A stretch of 64,000 nt of DNA from Maribacter litoralis (GCF_003075045.1 NZ_QCZD01000007.1:62001-126000), one strand, 5' to 3'. Counted from the first letter of the stretch, positions 36,479-46,597 are shown. Notes: generated by a model from the sequence alone, not told the origin. Numbers and translations: made by a program.

Positions 36479-39310
36479 TTATTTTAATTCCCTTTTTAAA
36501 AATTTAGCCGTGTAGCTTTTCTTGTTTTTAGCTACTTGCTCTGGAGTACCTTTGGCAACCAATTGCCCTCCTGAGCGACCACCTTCGTAACCAATATCAA
36601 TAATGTAGTCTACCATTTTAATTACGTCCATATTATGTTCAATAACTAATACGGTATTTCCTTTATCGGCTAATTTATTCAAAACTTCCATCAAAACCCT
36701 TATATCTTCAAAATGAAGTCCCGTTGTGGGTTCGTCCAAAATATAGAACGTGTTTCCGGTATCTCTTTTAGACAGTTCGGTAGCCAACTTTATACGTTGT
36801 GCCTCTCCACCTGATAGGGTGGTCGATTGCTGACCTAATGAAATATACCCCAATCCTACATCTTGTATGGTCTTCAACTTACGATGTATTTTTGGAATAA
36901 GTTCAAAAAATGACACAGCTTCGTTAATTGTCATTTCAAGAACATCTGAAATGGACTTGCCTTTGTAGCGTATTTCTAGGGTTTCCCTATTGAATCTTTT
37001 GCCATTACAGGTTTCGCATTCTACATAAACATCGGGCAAGAAATTCATTTCTATGACACGAAGACCACCACCTTGGCAAGTTTCGCATCTGCCTCCTTTT
37101 ACATTAAAACTAAATCTACCGGGTTTATATCCCCTAATTGAAGCTTCGGTAGTCTTTGCAAATAACGACCTTATTTCACTGAAAACACCGGTGTAAGTTG
37201 CAGGATTTGATCTTGGGGTTCTACCTATTGGTGATTGATTAATGTCAATAACTTTATCAATATGTTCTAGACCCGTAATTTTCTTGTAGGGCATCGGTTT
37301 TTTAACGCCATTGAAATAATGTGCGTTCATGATTGGGTAAAGTGTTTCATTGATCAAGGTAGATTTTCCACTACCTGAAACTCCCGTTACTCCGATCATT
37401 TTGCCTAATGGAAACTTAACGGTAATGTTTTTTAGATTGTTACCCGTACATCCAGATAACACAATTTCATTACCATTGCCTTCGCGTCTTTTTTTAGGTA
37501 CTTCAATTTCCTTTACACCGGTCATATAATCGGCGGTTAATGTATGCACATGTTTTAACTCTTCCGGTGTGCCTTCAGAAATAATTTCACCTCCATTTTT
37601 ACCGGCTTTCGGACCAATATCGATAACATGGTCTGCACGCTCGATCATATCGCGGTCATGCTCAACCACAATGACCGAATTACCTATGTCCCTAAGTGAT
37701 TCTAGCGACTTGATCAACCTTTCGTTATCTCGTTGGTGTAAACCTATGCTTGGTTCATCAAGAATATATAGCACACCAACCAATTGTGATCCTATCTGTG
37801 TTGCAAGGCGTATACGCTGCGCCTCACCGCCCGAAAGCGATTTGGAACTTCTGTTCAGAGAGAGGTAATCTAAACCGACATCCAATAAAAACTGAATTCT
37901 GGTTTTAATTTCCTTAATGATTTCCTCGGCTATTTTTAGCTGGTTGCCACTAAGTTTTTTATCCAGACCTTTAAAGAACGAAGCAAGTTCAACAATATCT
38001 AGGTTTGCCAGTTCGGCAATATTTTTTTCCTCAATTTTAAAGTAAAGCGATTCTTTTTTTAAACGGTAGCCATTACAAGCAGGACATTTAATTTTGTCCA
38101 TATACTCTTTTGCCCATCTTTTTATTGATGTAGAGGGAGCTTCATCAAACTGATTTTTAATAAAATTGGATATGCCTTCGTAATCAATTTTATAAGTGCG
38201 TTTAACCCCCAAAGTTTTAGAATCTACTTCAAAACTTTCTTTACCGCCATTCAAAAGAATTTCAATGGCTTTCGCCGGTATCGTTTCTATTGGATCGGTA
38301 ATTTGGAAGTTGTAACGTTCAGCAATAGTTTCTATTTGTTTGAACGCCCATGACTTTTTATAATCTCCCAAGGGTGCAATACCACCACCTTTAATTGATA
38401 ATTTTTTATTTGGGAATATCTTTCTCTCATTTACTTCATAAACGTGACCTAATCCTTTACAATTGGGGCACATGCCTTTAGGTGAGTTAAATGAAAATGT
38501 ATTTGGTTCTGGAGTAGGGTAAGAGATCCCTGTTGTAGGGCACATTAAGTCCCTACTAAAATATCTAGGTACTTCTGTACCTTCCTCAAGTACCATCAAA
38601 ACATTATTACCACTATACATCGCAGTATTGATGCTTTCTGAAAGGCGTTTATGGAAATCTTCGTTTTCAGCTACTTTTAACCGATCAATAACAATTTCTA
38701 TATCGTGGGTCTTATACCGATCCACTTTCATGCCTTTTACAATATCCTTTATTTCACCATCAACCCTAACTTTTACAAAACCTTGTTTGGCAATTTGCTC
38801 AAAAAGCTCACGATAATGTCCTTTTCTAGACTTAATTACCGGGGCAAGAATGTTGATTTTTTTGTCTAGGTAAGATTCAATAATCAAATTTTTTATCTGC
38901 TCATCGCTATAACTCACCATTTTTTCTCCAGTATTGTAACTGTGTGCATCAGCAGCACGGGCGTATAAAAGCCTTAGAAAATCATAAATCTCAGTAATGG
39001 TGCCAACGGTAGATCTTGGAGATTTGGAGGTCGTTTTTTGTTCAATGGCGATTACGGGAGATAAACCATCTATTTTGTCAACATCGGGTCGTTCTAGACC
39101 TCCTAAAAATTGTCTTGCATAGGCCGAAAAAGTTTCAATATAACGTCTTTGCCCTTCAGCATATATGGTATCGAATGCCAATGATGATTTACCACTACCA
39201 GACAGACCGGTAATTACGACCAATTTATCTCGGGGTATGGTAACATCTATATTTTTAAGGTTGTGAACGCGTGCGCCCTTAACCTCTATGTTTTCTTCAA
39301 AATTAATCAT
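36479..39310 (-). CDS. uvrA: Excinuclease ABC subunit A
   Basis: 943 aa from ATG 39310 ([20 protein letters not shown]); a frame extension to 39331 adds seven unlikely residues. DNA-damage recognition ATPase of nucleotide excision repair. There are two ABC modules, each with Walker A ([20 protein letters not shown]) and signature ([24 protein letters not shown]), plus zinc-finger cysteine pairs ([28 protein letters not shown]). Full length, no defects seen. Confidence 0.97.
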   Translation of the reverse strand: MINFEENIEVKGARVHNLKNIDVTIPRDKLVVITGLSGSGKSSLAFDTIYAEGQRRYIETFSAYARQFLGGLERPDVDKIDGLSPVIAIEQKTTSKSPRSTVGTITEIYDFLRLLYARAADAHSYNTGEKMVSYSDEQIKNLIIESYLDKKINILAPVIKSRKGHYRELFEQIAKQGFVKVRVDGEIKDIVKGMKVDRYKTHDIEIVIDRLKVAENEDFHKRLSESINTAMYSGNNVLMVLEEGTEVPRYFSRDLMCPTTGISYPTPEPNTFSFNSPKGMCPNCKGLGHVYEVNERKIFPNKKLSIKGGGIAPLGDYKKSWAFKQIETIAERYNFQITDPIETIPAKAIEILLNGGKESFEVDSKTLGVKRTYKIDYEGISNFIKNQFDEAPSTSIKRWAKEYMDKIKCPACNGYRLKKESLYFKIEEKNIAELANLDIVELASFFKGLDKKLSGNQLKIAEEIIKEIKTRIQFLLDVGLDYLSLNRSSKSLSGGEAQRIRLATQIGSQLVGVLYILDEPSIGLHQRDNERLIKSLESLRDIGNSVIVVEHDRDMIERADHVIDIGPKAGKNGGEIISEGTPEELKHVHTLTADYMTGVKEIEVPKKRREGNGNEIVLSGCTGNNLKNITVKFPLGKMIGVTGVSGSGKSTLINETLYPIMNAHYFNGVKKPMPYKKITGLEHIDKVIDINQSPIGRTPRSNPATYTGVFSEIRSLFAKTTEASIRGYKPGRFSFNVKGGRCETCQGGGLRVIEMNFLPDVYVECETCNGKRFNRETLEIRYKGKSISDVLEMTINEAVSFFELIPKIHRKLKTIQDVGLGYISLGQQSTTLSGGEAQRIKLATELSKRDTGNTFYILDEPTTGLHFEDIRVLMEVLNKLADKGNTVLVIEHNMDVIKMVDYIIDIGYEGGRSGGQLVAKGTPEQVAKNKKSYTAKFLKRELK

Positions 39311-39426
39311 GTATTCACAGCAAAGTTGCAAAAGTACGATTTTGAGTGCGAATTACATACGTTCCCTTTTAGTTTGAAATAGTACAATCTCTTTATTTTT
39401 TAATGCAATTAAGTAGACTGGGCATT

Positions 39427-40263
39427 TTATTCATGTAAAACCAATAAAGGAACCGAGGATTGAAAAGTTAACTGTTCTTTGGTAGGATTGAAAAATAGTT
39501 GTTGAAACAGGTTTAAGTTTTTTGCTGCCAAGGTTAGCATTTCAACACTGTTTTCAACCAAATAAGTTGCAATGGTCTCTTTAATGTTTAAACCTTGTAT
39601 TTCTTTGAAGCAGTGAAAATCGGTAAACATTTCTTTCAAGTAATCGTGCAAATATGCTTTATTGGCGACTTGAACATTTGAAAAAGTAGTTTTAGTTTGA
39701 TTTATATGTACTACATCTAATGTTGCATTGGATATTTGCAATACTTCGGTCAAGGATTTAAGAATAGGGTAGGTGTAAAAAATATTATAGTCTGTAGGGA
39801 AGCCAATTTTACTAGGCTTTTTTATTATAGCCTTGTCGGATACGGCCAATACATTGCAAGGGACTTTAGTAATTACATTTATCGTATTATTTCCAAAAAT
39901 GATATGGTCTGGGTCAGACACACCTTTTGCGCCCATAATGATTAAATCTATCTTCTTTTCAACAACAGTTTTTTTTATAATATCGGTAAAATTTCCATAA
40001 TCCCTTAGGGCAATAAACTGATGTAAAACGTTCTTTTTTAGTTGAGCTAATTGTTCAAAAAAATGGTTTAATTTATAGTCGGTAGTTGATTGTTTTTCAA
40101 TAGTTTTTAGCGCTGTCGAATTCTTTGTTTCGGCTATATTACTCAATTCCTCTACATGTAAAATATAAAAAGTGCAATGGTCATAATTGAATAAACATGC
40201 CGCATAATTAAGGGCATTCCATGCATTTGCAGAGAAATCAGTGGGAATTAAGATATGTTTCAT
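39427..40263 (-). CDS. Universal stress protein, tandem domains
   Basis: 278 aa, two UspA-like domains. It begins MKHILIPTDFSANAWNALNYA; domain 1 ends in the nucleotide-binding pattern LIIMGAKGVSDPDHIIFGNN...IT, domain 2 (about 150-278) is shorter and less conserved. Cytoplasmic stress protein, typically induced by low oxygen or growth arrest. It is 69 bp downstream of the FNR-like response regulator, and an FNR-type box plus a TAnnTTTG promoter lie in that gap, so it is probably a direct target of that regulator. Confidence 0.9.
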   Translation of the reverse strand: MKHILIPTDFSANAWNALNYAACLFNYDHCTFYILHVEELSNIAETKNSTALKTIEKQSTTDYKLNHFFEQLAQLKKNVLHQFIALRDYGNFTDIIKKTVVEKKIDLIIMGAKGVSDPDHIIFGNNTINVITKVPCNVLAVSDKAIIKKPSKIGFPTDYNIFYTYPILKSLTEVLQISNATLDVVHINQTKTTFSNVQVANKAYLHDYLKEMFTDFHCFKEIQGLNIKETIATYLVENSVEMLTLAAKNLNLFQQLFFNPTKEQLTFQSSVPLLVLHE

Positions 40264-40281
40264 TCATATAAACTTACTACC

Positions 40282-40289
40282 CAAAAGTA
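40282..40289 (-). promoter_or_regulatory. Predicted -7 element of the universal stress protein gene
   Basis: TACTTTTG on the minus strand, an exact TAnnTTTG match. It predicts a start site near 40276-40278 and a leader of about 13-15 nt. The FNR-type box at 40313-40324 is then centred 41-42 bp upstream. Confidence 0.55.
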
Positions 40290-40304
40290 ATCTCTTCTTA
40301 AACG

Positions 40305-40325
40305 CTGATAAATGATATTTATCAG
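40305..40325. promoter_or_regulatory. FNR/CRP-type palindrome upstream of the universal stress protein gene
   Basis: A 9-3-9 perfect palindrome, CTGATAAAT-GAT-ATTTATCAG. It contains TGAT-ATTT-ATCA (40313-40324), the core TGA-N6-TCA recognised by FNR/CRP proteins. It lies in the 69-bp gap after the response-regulator gene, positioned for class II activation of the universal stress protein promoter. Confidence 0.65.
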
Positions 40326-40332
40326 ATTTGAA

Positions 40333-41385
40333 TTAATTTACATATTGTAAAGCCTTTAGTTCTACAATTTGAATATTTCTGCCTTCTATAATTATAAGGC
40401 CCTCTTTTTTAAATCCAGATAGGGTACGAATGAGACTTTCTGTAGCGATGCCCGCAACACTGGCAAGGTCATTTCTAGAAATTCTTATTGGTTCGTTTGG
40501 TTTCGTATTCATTAACTCTGCAAACTGTAGTAGTGTCTGTGCAGTTTTTCTTCGTACCGAACTATAGGCCATCTGTAATAATTGAGCTTTTATGATAGAT
40601 ATGTTCTCAGACAGTAATTCCATTAATTCCATTGAAATATTCTTGTTCTCGTCTAATATCTTTTTGAGGTTGTCTTTTGATATACCTGCAAGTTCAACGG
40701 CTTCTAATGCGGTAGCAGTTTCTTGATAGGGAACATTGTTTAAAAAGGAGGTAAACCCTAGGAAATCATCTGCCTTAGATAATGAGGTTATCAACTCTTT
40801 ACCATCGGCATCCATACTATAGCATTTTACAAGACCTTTTAAAATGAGATATATTTTGTTGGATCTAGCACCTTCTTCGTAAATGGTTTCTCCAGCATTA
40901 AAACTTGATATTTCACCATTATCGTCAAAGAAGTTTTTTAGTTCATGTACGGTACGCATTTCATTTTCAGACACACCGTGCTCTTTGGTGGTTTGATCTT
41001 GCATACGTTTTATCAATTCAGCCTTTGCCAACCTGCTTTCAATGGCACTCATTAGGTCTTCTTCCTCAAAAGGTTTGGTAAGGTAATCATCAGCACCTAG
41101 GTCCATTCCTTTTCTAATTTCTTTATGCTCTGTTTTTGCAGATAGAAAAATAAAGGGGATGTGCTTTGTTTGTTCGTTGGTAGATAATTGTTCAAGCACA
41201 CCGTAACCATCCAATTCTGGCATCATGATATCACAAATAATAATGTCCGGATGGATTTCAATAGCGGCTTCTACACCTATTTTTCCATTAGGGGCGGTAT
41301 TTACACTATAACCAGCTAATTCTAAGAGTTCTTCAGTGTTTTCGCGTAAAGCTTTGTCATCTTCGATTAAAAGAATTTGTTTCAT
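40333..41385 (-). CDS. Response regulator with CRP/FNR-type output
   Basis: 350 aa. An N-terminal receiver domain (1-120) has the acid pocket ED (8-10), phospho-acceptor D52 (ICDIMMPE) and K104 (YLTKPF). A cyclic-nucleotide-binding-type beta-barrel (about 160-260) and a C-terminal winged helix (about 275-345) follow. The recognition helix reads ATESLIRTLSGFK, keeping the E and R spaced as in FNR (E209, R213), which contact TGA half-sites. The FNR-type Fe-S cysteines are absent, so signal input is by phosphorylation. It lies 3 bp after the kinase stop, forming an obvious two-component pair. Confidence 0.93.
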   Translation of the reverse strand: MKQILLIEDDKALRENTEELLELAGYSVNTAPNGKIGVEAAIEIHPDIIICDIMMPELDGYGVLEQLSTNEQTKHIPFIFLSAKTEHKEIRKGMDLGADDYLTKPFEEEDLMSAIESRLAKAELIKRMQDQTTKEHGVSENEMRTVHELKNFFDDNGEISSFNAGETIYEEGARSNKIYLILKGLVKCYSMDADGKELITSLSKADDFLGFTSFLNNVPYQETATALEAVELAGISKDNLKKILDENKNISMELMELLSENISIIKAQLLQMAYSSVRRKTAQTLLQFAELMNTKPNEPIRISRNDLASVAGIATESLIRTLSGFKKEGLIIIEGRNIQIVELKALQYVN

Positions 41386-41388
41386 TTG

Positions 41389-42900
41389 CTAGTTGGTTTT
41401 TAGTTTTGGAATACTTATAATAAATGTAGAGCCTTTATGTACTGTACTGGAAAATTCAAGACTGCCACCTAAATTTTCCATATGCTGTTTTGCGATATTC
41501 AACCCAATACCGGTACCTTGGGTCAATAAGGCGTTCTCTGCTCTAAAATATCGATTAAAAATATGTTTCTGCTCTTCTTCGGGTATGCCAATACCTTGGT
41601 CAATTACTTTAATGGTTGTTTCAGAATCTTGATCATCTACTTTTATAGCAATGGTAGTATCTTCTGGTGAATATTTAATAGCGTTATGTATTAAATTTGA
41701 TAACGCCAATTCTAAGGTCTTCTCATCAAAATTAATATTCAAGGCATCGATATTTTCTGGGTAATCAATTTGTTGACCAGATTTTAAGAGCATGTTGCTA
41801 TTGTACACCACCTCATTGACAATTTTACTCAACGGAAATTCTTCGACCCTGTAATTCACTTTGCCCGATTCTAAGCGTTCTACCGATAAAAAATCTGTAA
41901 GTATGGTATCTAAATACTTTACCTTGCTCTTAATTGTTGCCACGTGCTTGTCTCTTTTTGGCTGCTGATCGGTTTGGGTATATTTTCCAAGTAAGATAAT
42001 AGAGGTGAGTATACTGCTTAAAGGGGTTTTGAATTCATGTGAAACTAATGATAAAAATCTGGTTTTTAGCTCGTTAAGTTCTTTTTCTACCGCCAGTGCT
42101 TCGGTTAATTGCTGTGTGCGCTCCTCAACTTTTTTCTCTAAATTTTCAGTGTAATTCTTTCTTTCGGTAATATCCAATATAAACGCTACAAAAACTTTCT
42201 TTTTACCTAATTCAGATAGTTGCAGGTGTATTTCAACTGGGTAGGTTGTGCCATCTTTTCTGCCGTGAATGGTTTCAAATTTTAATTTAGGGGTTTCTTC
42301 ATTAAGCAAAGGTGAGATCAGATTTCTAAAGCTTGCTTCACTGAAATCGGGCTTAATATCTACCGGAGTCATTTCATACATTTCCTCTATGGAGTAGCCA
42401 ATATTTCTTTGCGCTTCTTTGTTTACATTTAAAAACTTGAACGTTTCTGCATCAAAAACGAAAATCTCGTTGAGAGATTCATCAAAAATGCGAGCCCAGT
42501 GACTCAATTCTTCTTCTTTGTTCTTTCTTTCGGTAATATCGATTACCAAGGCCATAACATAGGTTGAGCCATAAAACTCGAAAGGATTCAACCCTGCCTC
42601 AACCGGAAATTCTTTGCCGCTTTTGGTAATGCCGTAAAGATCTCTACCATGCCCCATTTGTCGTTTATCACTCTTAGCAATAAACTTTTCTACATGCTTG
42701 CTATGACCGGCAAGGTATCTTTTTGGTATAAGAATATCTAAGGGCTTACCTAACAATTCTCCTTTTTCATAACCAAACATTTGTTCTGTTGACGAGTTGG
42801 TTGCCACAACGATTTGTTTGGCATCAACAACAATAATACCTTCTGAAACCCCTTCTGAGAGTAAATTGAAAATATCACTGTTTTTTTGAAAATCTTGCAT
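41389..42900 (-). CDS. PAS-domain sensor histidine kinase
   Basis: 503 aa, no transmembrane segment, so a cytoplasmic sensor. Two PAS domains (about 8-125 and 128-250, each closing with DITERKN), a short coiled coil (250-275), then HisKA with H288 in LVSHEFKTPLSS, and a HATPase with N-box NLIHNAIKYS, G1 DQGIGIPEE and G2 GTGIGLNIA. It should phosphorylate the adjacent FNR-like response regulator. What the PAS domains bind is not visible; there is no heme-type histidine that I can assign. A TATATTTG element lies immediately before its ATG. Confidence 0.92.
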   Translation of the reverse strand: MQDFQKNSDIFNLLSEGVSEGIIVVDAKQIVVATNSSTEQMFGYEKGELLGKPLDILIPKRYLAGHSKHVEKFIAKSDKRQMGHGRDLYGITKSGKEFPVEAGLNPFEFYGSTYVMALVIDITERKNKEEELSHWARIFDESLNEIFVFDAETFKFLNVNKEAQRNIGYSIEEMYEMTPVDIKPDFSEASFRNLISPLLNEETPKLKFETIHGRKDGTTYPVEIHLQLSELGKKKVFVAFILDITERKNYTENLEKKVEERTQQLTEALAVEKELNELKTRFLSLVSHEFKTPLSSILTSIILLGKYTQTDQQPKRDKHVATIKSKVKYLDTILTDFLSVERLESGKVNYRVEEFPLSKIVNEVVYNSNMLLKSGQQIDYPENIDALNINFDEKTLELALSNLIHNAIKYSPEDTTIAIKVDDQDSETTIKVIDQGIGIPEEEQKHIFNRYFRAENALLTQGTGIGLNIAKQHMENLGGSLEFSSTVHKGSTFIISIPKLKTN

Positions 42901-42905
42901 ATATC

Positions 42906-42936
42906 CAAATATATTGATTACGACTGATTTTTGTCA
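42906..42936. promoter_or_regulatory. FNR/CRP-type box and kinase promoter in the divergent kinase/TerB gap
   Basis: TGATTTTTGTCA (42925-42936) carries TGA-N6-TCA and matches the box before the universal stress protein gene at 10 of 12 bases. Toward the kinase, TATATTTG (42906-42913, minus) is an exact -7 match predicting an almost leaderless transcript, with the box inside the promoter spacer. Toward the TerB-like gene, TATTTTCA (42960-42967) is a weaker -7 candidate that would put the box at about -41.5. Confidence 0.55.
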
Positions 42937-42994
42937 TATGAATAGTGGGTTAAACGCCATATTTTCATATCCAAAATCTCATAAGAACATTAAA

Positions 42995-43396
42995 ATGAAA
43001 AATACTGCGAAAACAATGAACGGTTTATATGAAAGCCTGGGCTTACTTTTTTATGCCGTAGCTATTAGTGATGGTACCGTGCATAGTAAGGAATGGGTAA
43101 AAGTAAAGGAATTGGTAAAAGAAGATTGGTTGTACGTTGATGATTTTACAGATCGCTACGGTACAGATGCGGCCAACCAAATTGAAATAGTCTTTGATGT
43201 GCTTAGGGAATCATCAAAAGGGAGTAAGGAATGTTTTGGGGAGTTTGTTGAATTTTACAAAATGCACCCACATGCATTTTCAGATGAAATAAAAGCCTTG
43301 ACCAAAAAAACGGCCAAGGCTATTGCAAATTCATTTGCAGGAAACAACAAATCTGAACTTGTGCTTTTGGCAAAGATCAATTTGTTATTGAATTAA
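42995..43396 (+). CDS. TerB-like (tellurite-resistance-type) helical protein
   Basis: 133 aa from ATG 42995; longer starts (up to 42914) run through the predicted promoter and FNR-type box and are rejected. It is all helical with LLFYAVAISDGTVHSKEW and later KTAKAIANSFAG, the pattern of TerB-like alpha-bundle domains (conserved Asp in the first helical pair). Function in the family is poorly defined (metal or membrane stress). It is divergent from the sensor kinase and convergent with the mannitol dehydrogenase gene, three bases apart. Confidence 0.65.
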   Translation: MKNTAKTMNGLYESLGLLFYAVAISDGTVHSKEWVKVKELVKEDWLYVDDFTDRYGTDAANQIEIVFDVLRESSKGSKECFGEFVEFYKMHPHAFSDEIKALTKKTAKAIANSFAGNNKSELVLLAKINLLLN

Positions 43397-43398
43397 AG

Positions 43399-44874
43399 CT
43401 ATATCATAAGCTTTTTGATATCTGGATCGGCATAGATTTTCTGTACCATATCACTATATAAGCTTGTGAATTTTTCATTTTGAGCCAAGTTGCCAAATAA
43501 AGATTCTTGTTTAATAAAAGCAAGAGGGTCTTTGTTGGTCTTACTTGCGGCTTGGTGCAACTGATCTTGCAAGGCGTCAATAATTTCAATGGATTCTCCA
43601 TTTTTATTTACTCCCTTGTCACTGTAATAGCACCATGCTGCTATAACGAGAGTAGCATATTCAATACTGCCGCCGTTTGCTAAATTGTCTTCAATGGTGG
43701 CGATTAAAAATTTAGGCAATTTCGCAGAGCTCTCTGAGCAAATACGGCTAACACTATCTTTTATGTTAGGGTTTGCAAAACGCTCTTGTAGACTGTCTTT
43801 ATATTTGGTAAGGTCAATACCCTCTAATTTATCTAGTACCGGCGTTGCTTCATTATCCATAAACGCTCTCAAATATGATACGAAAACCTCGTCTTCCATA
43901 CATGCATTTATTGTTGGGTGGCCATGAATAGCACCTAAAATACCAAGTACTGAGTGCCCGGCATTTAAAAGACGCAATTTCATTTTTTCATAAGGCTTCA
44001 CATCTGGTACAAATTGAACACCTACTTTTTCAAATTCTGGTCTGCCGTTAGAAAAATCATCTTCAATTACCCATTGTATAAATGGTTCGCAAGTTACTGG
44101 CCATTCATCTTTTAGGTCATAGGTTTGCTCTAAATAAGCTATGTCCGCTTGAGTGGTAACCGGTGTAATACGGTCAACCATGCTGTTTGGGAAACTTACT
44201 TCCTTTTCGATGTATGCCGCTAACTCCGCATCTTGTTTTTGTGCAAAAGTTAAGAGCATTTCTTTGGCGACATCTCCATTGTGCTGAATGTTATCACAAG
44301 ACATAACGGTGAATGCCGGTAAACCTTCTTCTTTTCTTTTTTTAATGGCAGCCGTTAAAAAGCCATATATTGTTTTTGGCTCTTGTGCATGATTTAATTC
44401 ATGTTGAACATCTTTATTTTCAAAATCGAACTCACCGGTAGCAGGATTAAAATTATAACCTCCTTCGGTAATGGTCAACGACACTATTTTTGTATCTGGA
44501 TGCGCCATTTGATCAATGACAACAGCTGGGGTATCAAAACCTAGTTTAAAATCGACTATAGATCCTATGACTCCCGAGTCTATCTTTCCATCCGGATGCT
44601 TTACTATCAGCGTGTACATACCGTCTTGCTTTTGCAGTACGTCATGAATTTTTTGATCACCTTGTCGCAATCCTATTCCGCAAATACCCCAATCATGAGC
44701 ATTTTCTTTTTCATGCAATAAGTGTGTATAATATGCTTGGTGTGCTCTATGAAAACCACCCACACCAACGTGCACGATTCCTATTTTAAGTAAATCTCTT
44801 TGGTAGGTAGGTGTTGGTAGCTTTTTGCTTATTTCTGCCAAACTCTTTGAATTCAACATGATTTCTTTTGTCAT
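43399..44874 (-). CDS. Mannitol 2-dehydrogenase-family polyol dehydrogenase
   Basis: 491 aa polyol-specific long-chain dehydrogenase, NAD(P)-dependent. The N-terminal nucleotide-binding domain has HVGVGGFHRAHQAYY, and SMVDRITPVTT is the family signature. The catalytic K299, N304 and H307 in KLRLLNAGH have exactly the K-x4-N-x2-H spacing of Pseudomonas mannitol 2-dehydrogenase (K295/N300/H303). Mannitol to fructose is the best guess; fructuronate reductase and arabinitol dehydrogenase are relatives. It follows the NCS1 permease after four bases in one transcript. Confidence 0.88.
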   Translation of the reverse strand: MTKEIMLNSKSLAEISKKLPTPTYQRDLLKIGIVHVGVGGFHRAHQAYYTHLLHEKENAHDWGICGIGLRQGDQKIHDVLQKQDGMYTLIVKHPDGKIDSGVIGSIVDFKLGFDTPAVVIDQMAHPDTKIVSLTITEGGYNFNPATGEFDFENKDVQHELNHAQEPKTIYGFLTAAIKKRKEEGLPAFTVMSCDNIQHNGDVAKEMLLTFAQKQDAELAAYIEKEVSFPNSMVDRITPVTTQADIAYLEQTYDLKDEWPVTCEPFIQWVIEDDFSNGRPEFEKVGVQFVPDVKPYEKMKLRLLNAGHSVLGILGAIHGHPTINACMEDEVFVSYLRAFMDNEATPVLDKLEGIDLTKYKDSLQERFANPNIKDSVSRICSESSAKLPKFLIATIEDNLANGGSIEYATLVIAAWCYYSDKGVNKNGESIEIIDALQDQLHQAASKTNKDPLAFIKQESLFGNLAQNEKFTSLYSDMVQKIYADPDIKKLMI

Positions 44875-44878
44875 TGTT

Positions 44879-46597
44879 TTAGCTTGATTTTATAGATTTT
44901 CCACGTAATAATGCCCCGTAGGAAGTTACAAAGTACACTACGGTGCAAATAAACGCATAGGTGTAAAAAGTTTCTCTATTTTCAATATAGATGTTTTCAT
45001 CGGCACTACTGAACAATACAATTCCTGCCAATATTAAAGTGATAACCAAGGCAATTAGAGAAACAATCTTTAAAACTTTAGTGAATAGGGTAGTGTCCTT
45101 TTTTTGTTTTGTTTCGGTTTGACTCTTTTCTTCTTGGTAGGCTATAATTTTTTCATTTCTTAATTTTTCTTTTTCCTTAGCTTCGGGGTATTTGTTTTTT
45201 GCACCATACTTACCTGCAAGTACCGTGTATACGATGATAGTGAACATCCATGTTGGTATAAACAGATAGAAGAATGACATAACGTTTAAGGCATTCAACC
45301 CAAACCCGAATACTAATCCTAATCCCCATGAAGCAATAGCAGGTGTGCTAAAGGTTAAATTACGATAAGATGACCAGTAGCGTGTATACCCAATTCTTGG
45401 AAAAATTTGGTGTTCGGCAAAGACAATCGCCCCAACAGGAACAACTAACAGACCAGCATAAGTCAATAGCGGTAGAATTTGAGAAAATACAAATGGGAAA
45501 CATGCTATGGCAATGGTAATTATACCTACCACTATAGTTGTCTTTTTACGTGAATGTCTATGAAATATTGCTTGTGCAGCCAAACCAGCCCTATATAAGT
45601 TTGTAATTGCGGTTGTCCACCCAGCAACGATAACAATAACAAAACCAGACCATCCCAAGGCATAAAATGCAACATCTCCCGGATCTAGTTCCACTATGGT
45701 TTTACCTATGATAACTGCTGCACCTGCTCCCATAATACCTGCAGCTATCCATGCAACGAAGTGCCCGAACATCATACCCGTACTAGTAGCCAGACCGTAA
45801 GATTTCTTTTTTGCGAACCTTAACAATGCCATATCGATCAGTCCAAAATGGGTAATGGTATTCGCAGCCCATGCAAAACCAATTACTTCTATTAACCCTA
45901 TACCGGGCTCGCCAGAACTATTGATACCGGTCCAAATAGATTGATCGCCTAGCGAAATTAACTCGTTCCAGCCGGTAGGTAGTGTTGTTCCTAAAACATC
46001 TAGAGACAAAGCTGGTAATAATACCATTGCTCCACTAGAGAACATCACAAATAACCATGGAGCGCATATGCCGGAAAACTCAGATACGGCATTAAAACCA
46101 TATAATGCAATGGAAACCACTACAAGACCAACACAAAAAACAATGACTACAAACCACATATTGGTCGGGTACCAATTGAGTTGCGCAGGAATATCAAAAG
46201 CAAAACGAACCGCTGTAGCGGATACGGTTATCATTGCAGCGGAAATAACAGAGAAAATTATGACGTTAGCCCAATTGTAAAGCTTGGTCATGGAGTCTCC
46301 CGCAATCTTGTTCAAATAGGTATATAAACTTAATCTGGTGTCTACCGCAATTGGAGATGTAATGAACGTCCAACTTAACACGGCAAGAACATTACCGATC
46401 AGTAAACCCAAAATAATGTCCATTGTTTTTGCCCCTAGCGCTACGAAGGTAGCACCAATAACAAATTCTGTAGCGGCAACGTGTTCTGCAGCATATAGTC
46501 CTGCAAAATGCGTCCAATCGTGTAATTTATTTTTTGCAACTGGTAATTGCTCTTCGTTTAGTTTTTTTAATGCTGAATAATCGGTGTTGGCTGACAT
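44879..46597 (-). CDS. NCS1-family (purine/cytosine permease-like) transporter
   Basis: 572 aa inner-membrane transporter with about 12 core helices plus two extra hydrophobic segments at the C-terminus (about 510-565), after a charged linker rich in K/E (about 460-500). The LeuT-fold NCS1 layout is seen in HDWTHFAGLYAAEHVAATEFVIG at the start and the SPIAVDTRLSLYTY and GFAWAANTITHFG segments. Classical members carry nucleobases, hydantoins or vitamins, but it is transcribed directly with a polyol dehydrogenase, so it may carry a polyol. Substrate unproven. Confidence 0.85.
   Translation of the reverse strand: MSANTDYSALKKLNEEQLPVAKNKLHDWTHFAGLYAAEHVAATEFVIGATFVALGAKTMDIILGLLIGNVLAVLSWTFITSPIAVDTRLSLYTYLNKIAGDSMTKLYNWANVIIFSVISAAMITVSATAVRFAFDIPAQLNWYPTNMWFVVIVFCVGLVVVSIALYGFNAVSEFSGICAPWLFVMFSSGAMVLLPALSLDVLGTTLPTGWNELISLGDQSIWTGINSSGEPGIGLIEVIGFAWAANTITHFGLIDMALLRFAKKKSYGLATSTGMMFGHFVAWIAAGIMGAGAAVIIGKTIVELDPGDVAFYALGWSGFVIVIVAGWTTAITNLYRAGLAAQAIFHRHSRKKTTIVVGIITIAIACFPFVFSQILPLLTYAGLLVVPVGAIVFAEHQIFPRIGYTRYWSSYRNLTFSTPAIASWGLGLVFGFGLNALNVMSFFYLFIPTWMFTIIVYTVLAGKYGAKNKYPEAKEKEKLRNEKIIAYQEEKSQTETKQKKDTTLFTKVLKIVSLIALVITLILAGIVLFSSADENIYIENRETFYTYAFICTVVYFVTSYGALLRGKSIKSS

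Noticed and set aside
37569..39213. Long plus-strand reading frames opposite uvrA
   Set aside because: They are antisense shadows of a highly conserved gene, with no family signatures of their own.
42914..42994. Longer N-terminus of the TerB-like protein (start at 42914)
   Set aside because: The extra 27 codons run through the FNR-type box and the predicted promoter and do not resemble the family N-terminus; the ATG at 42995 fits.
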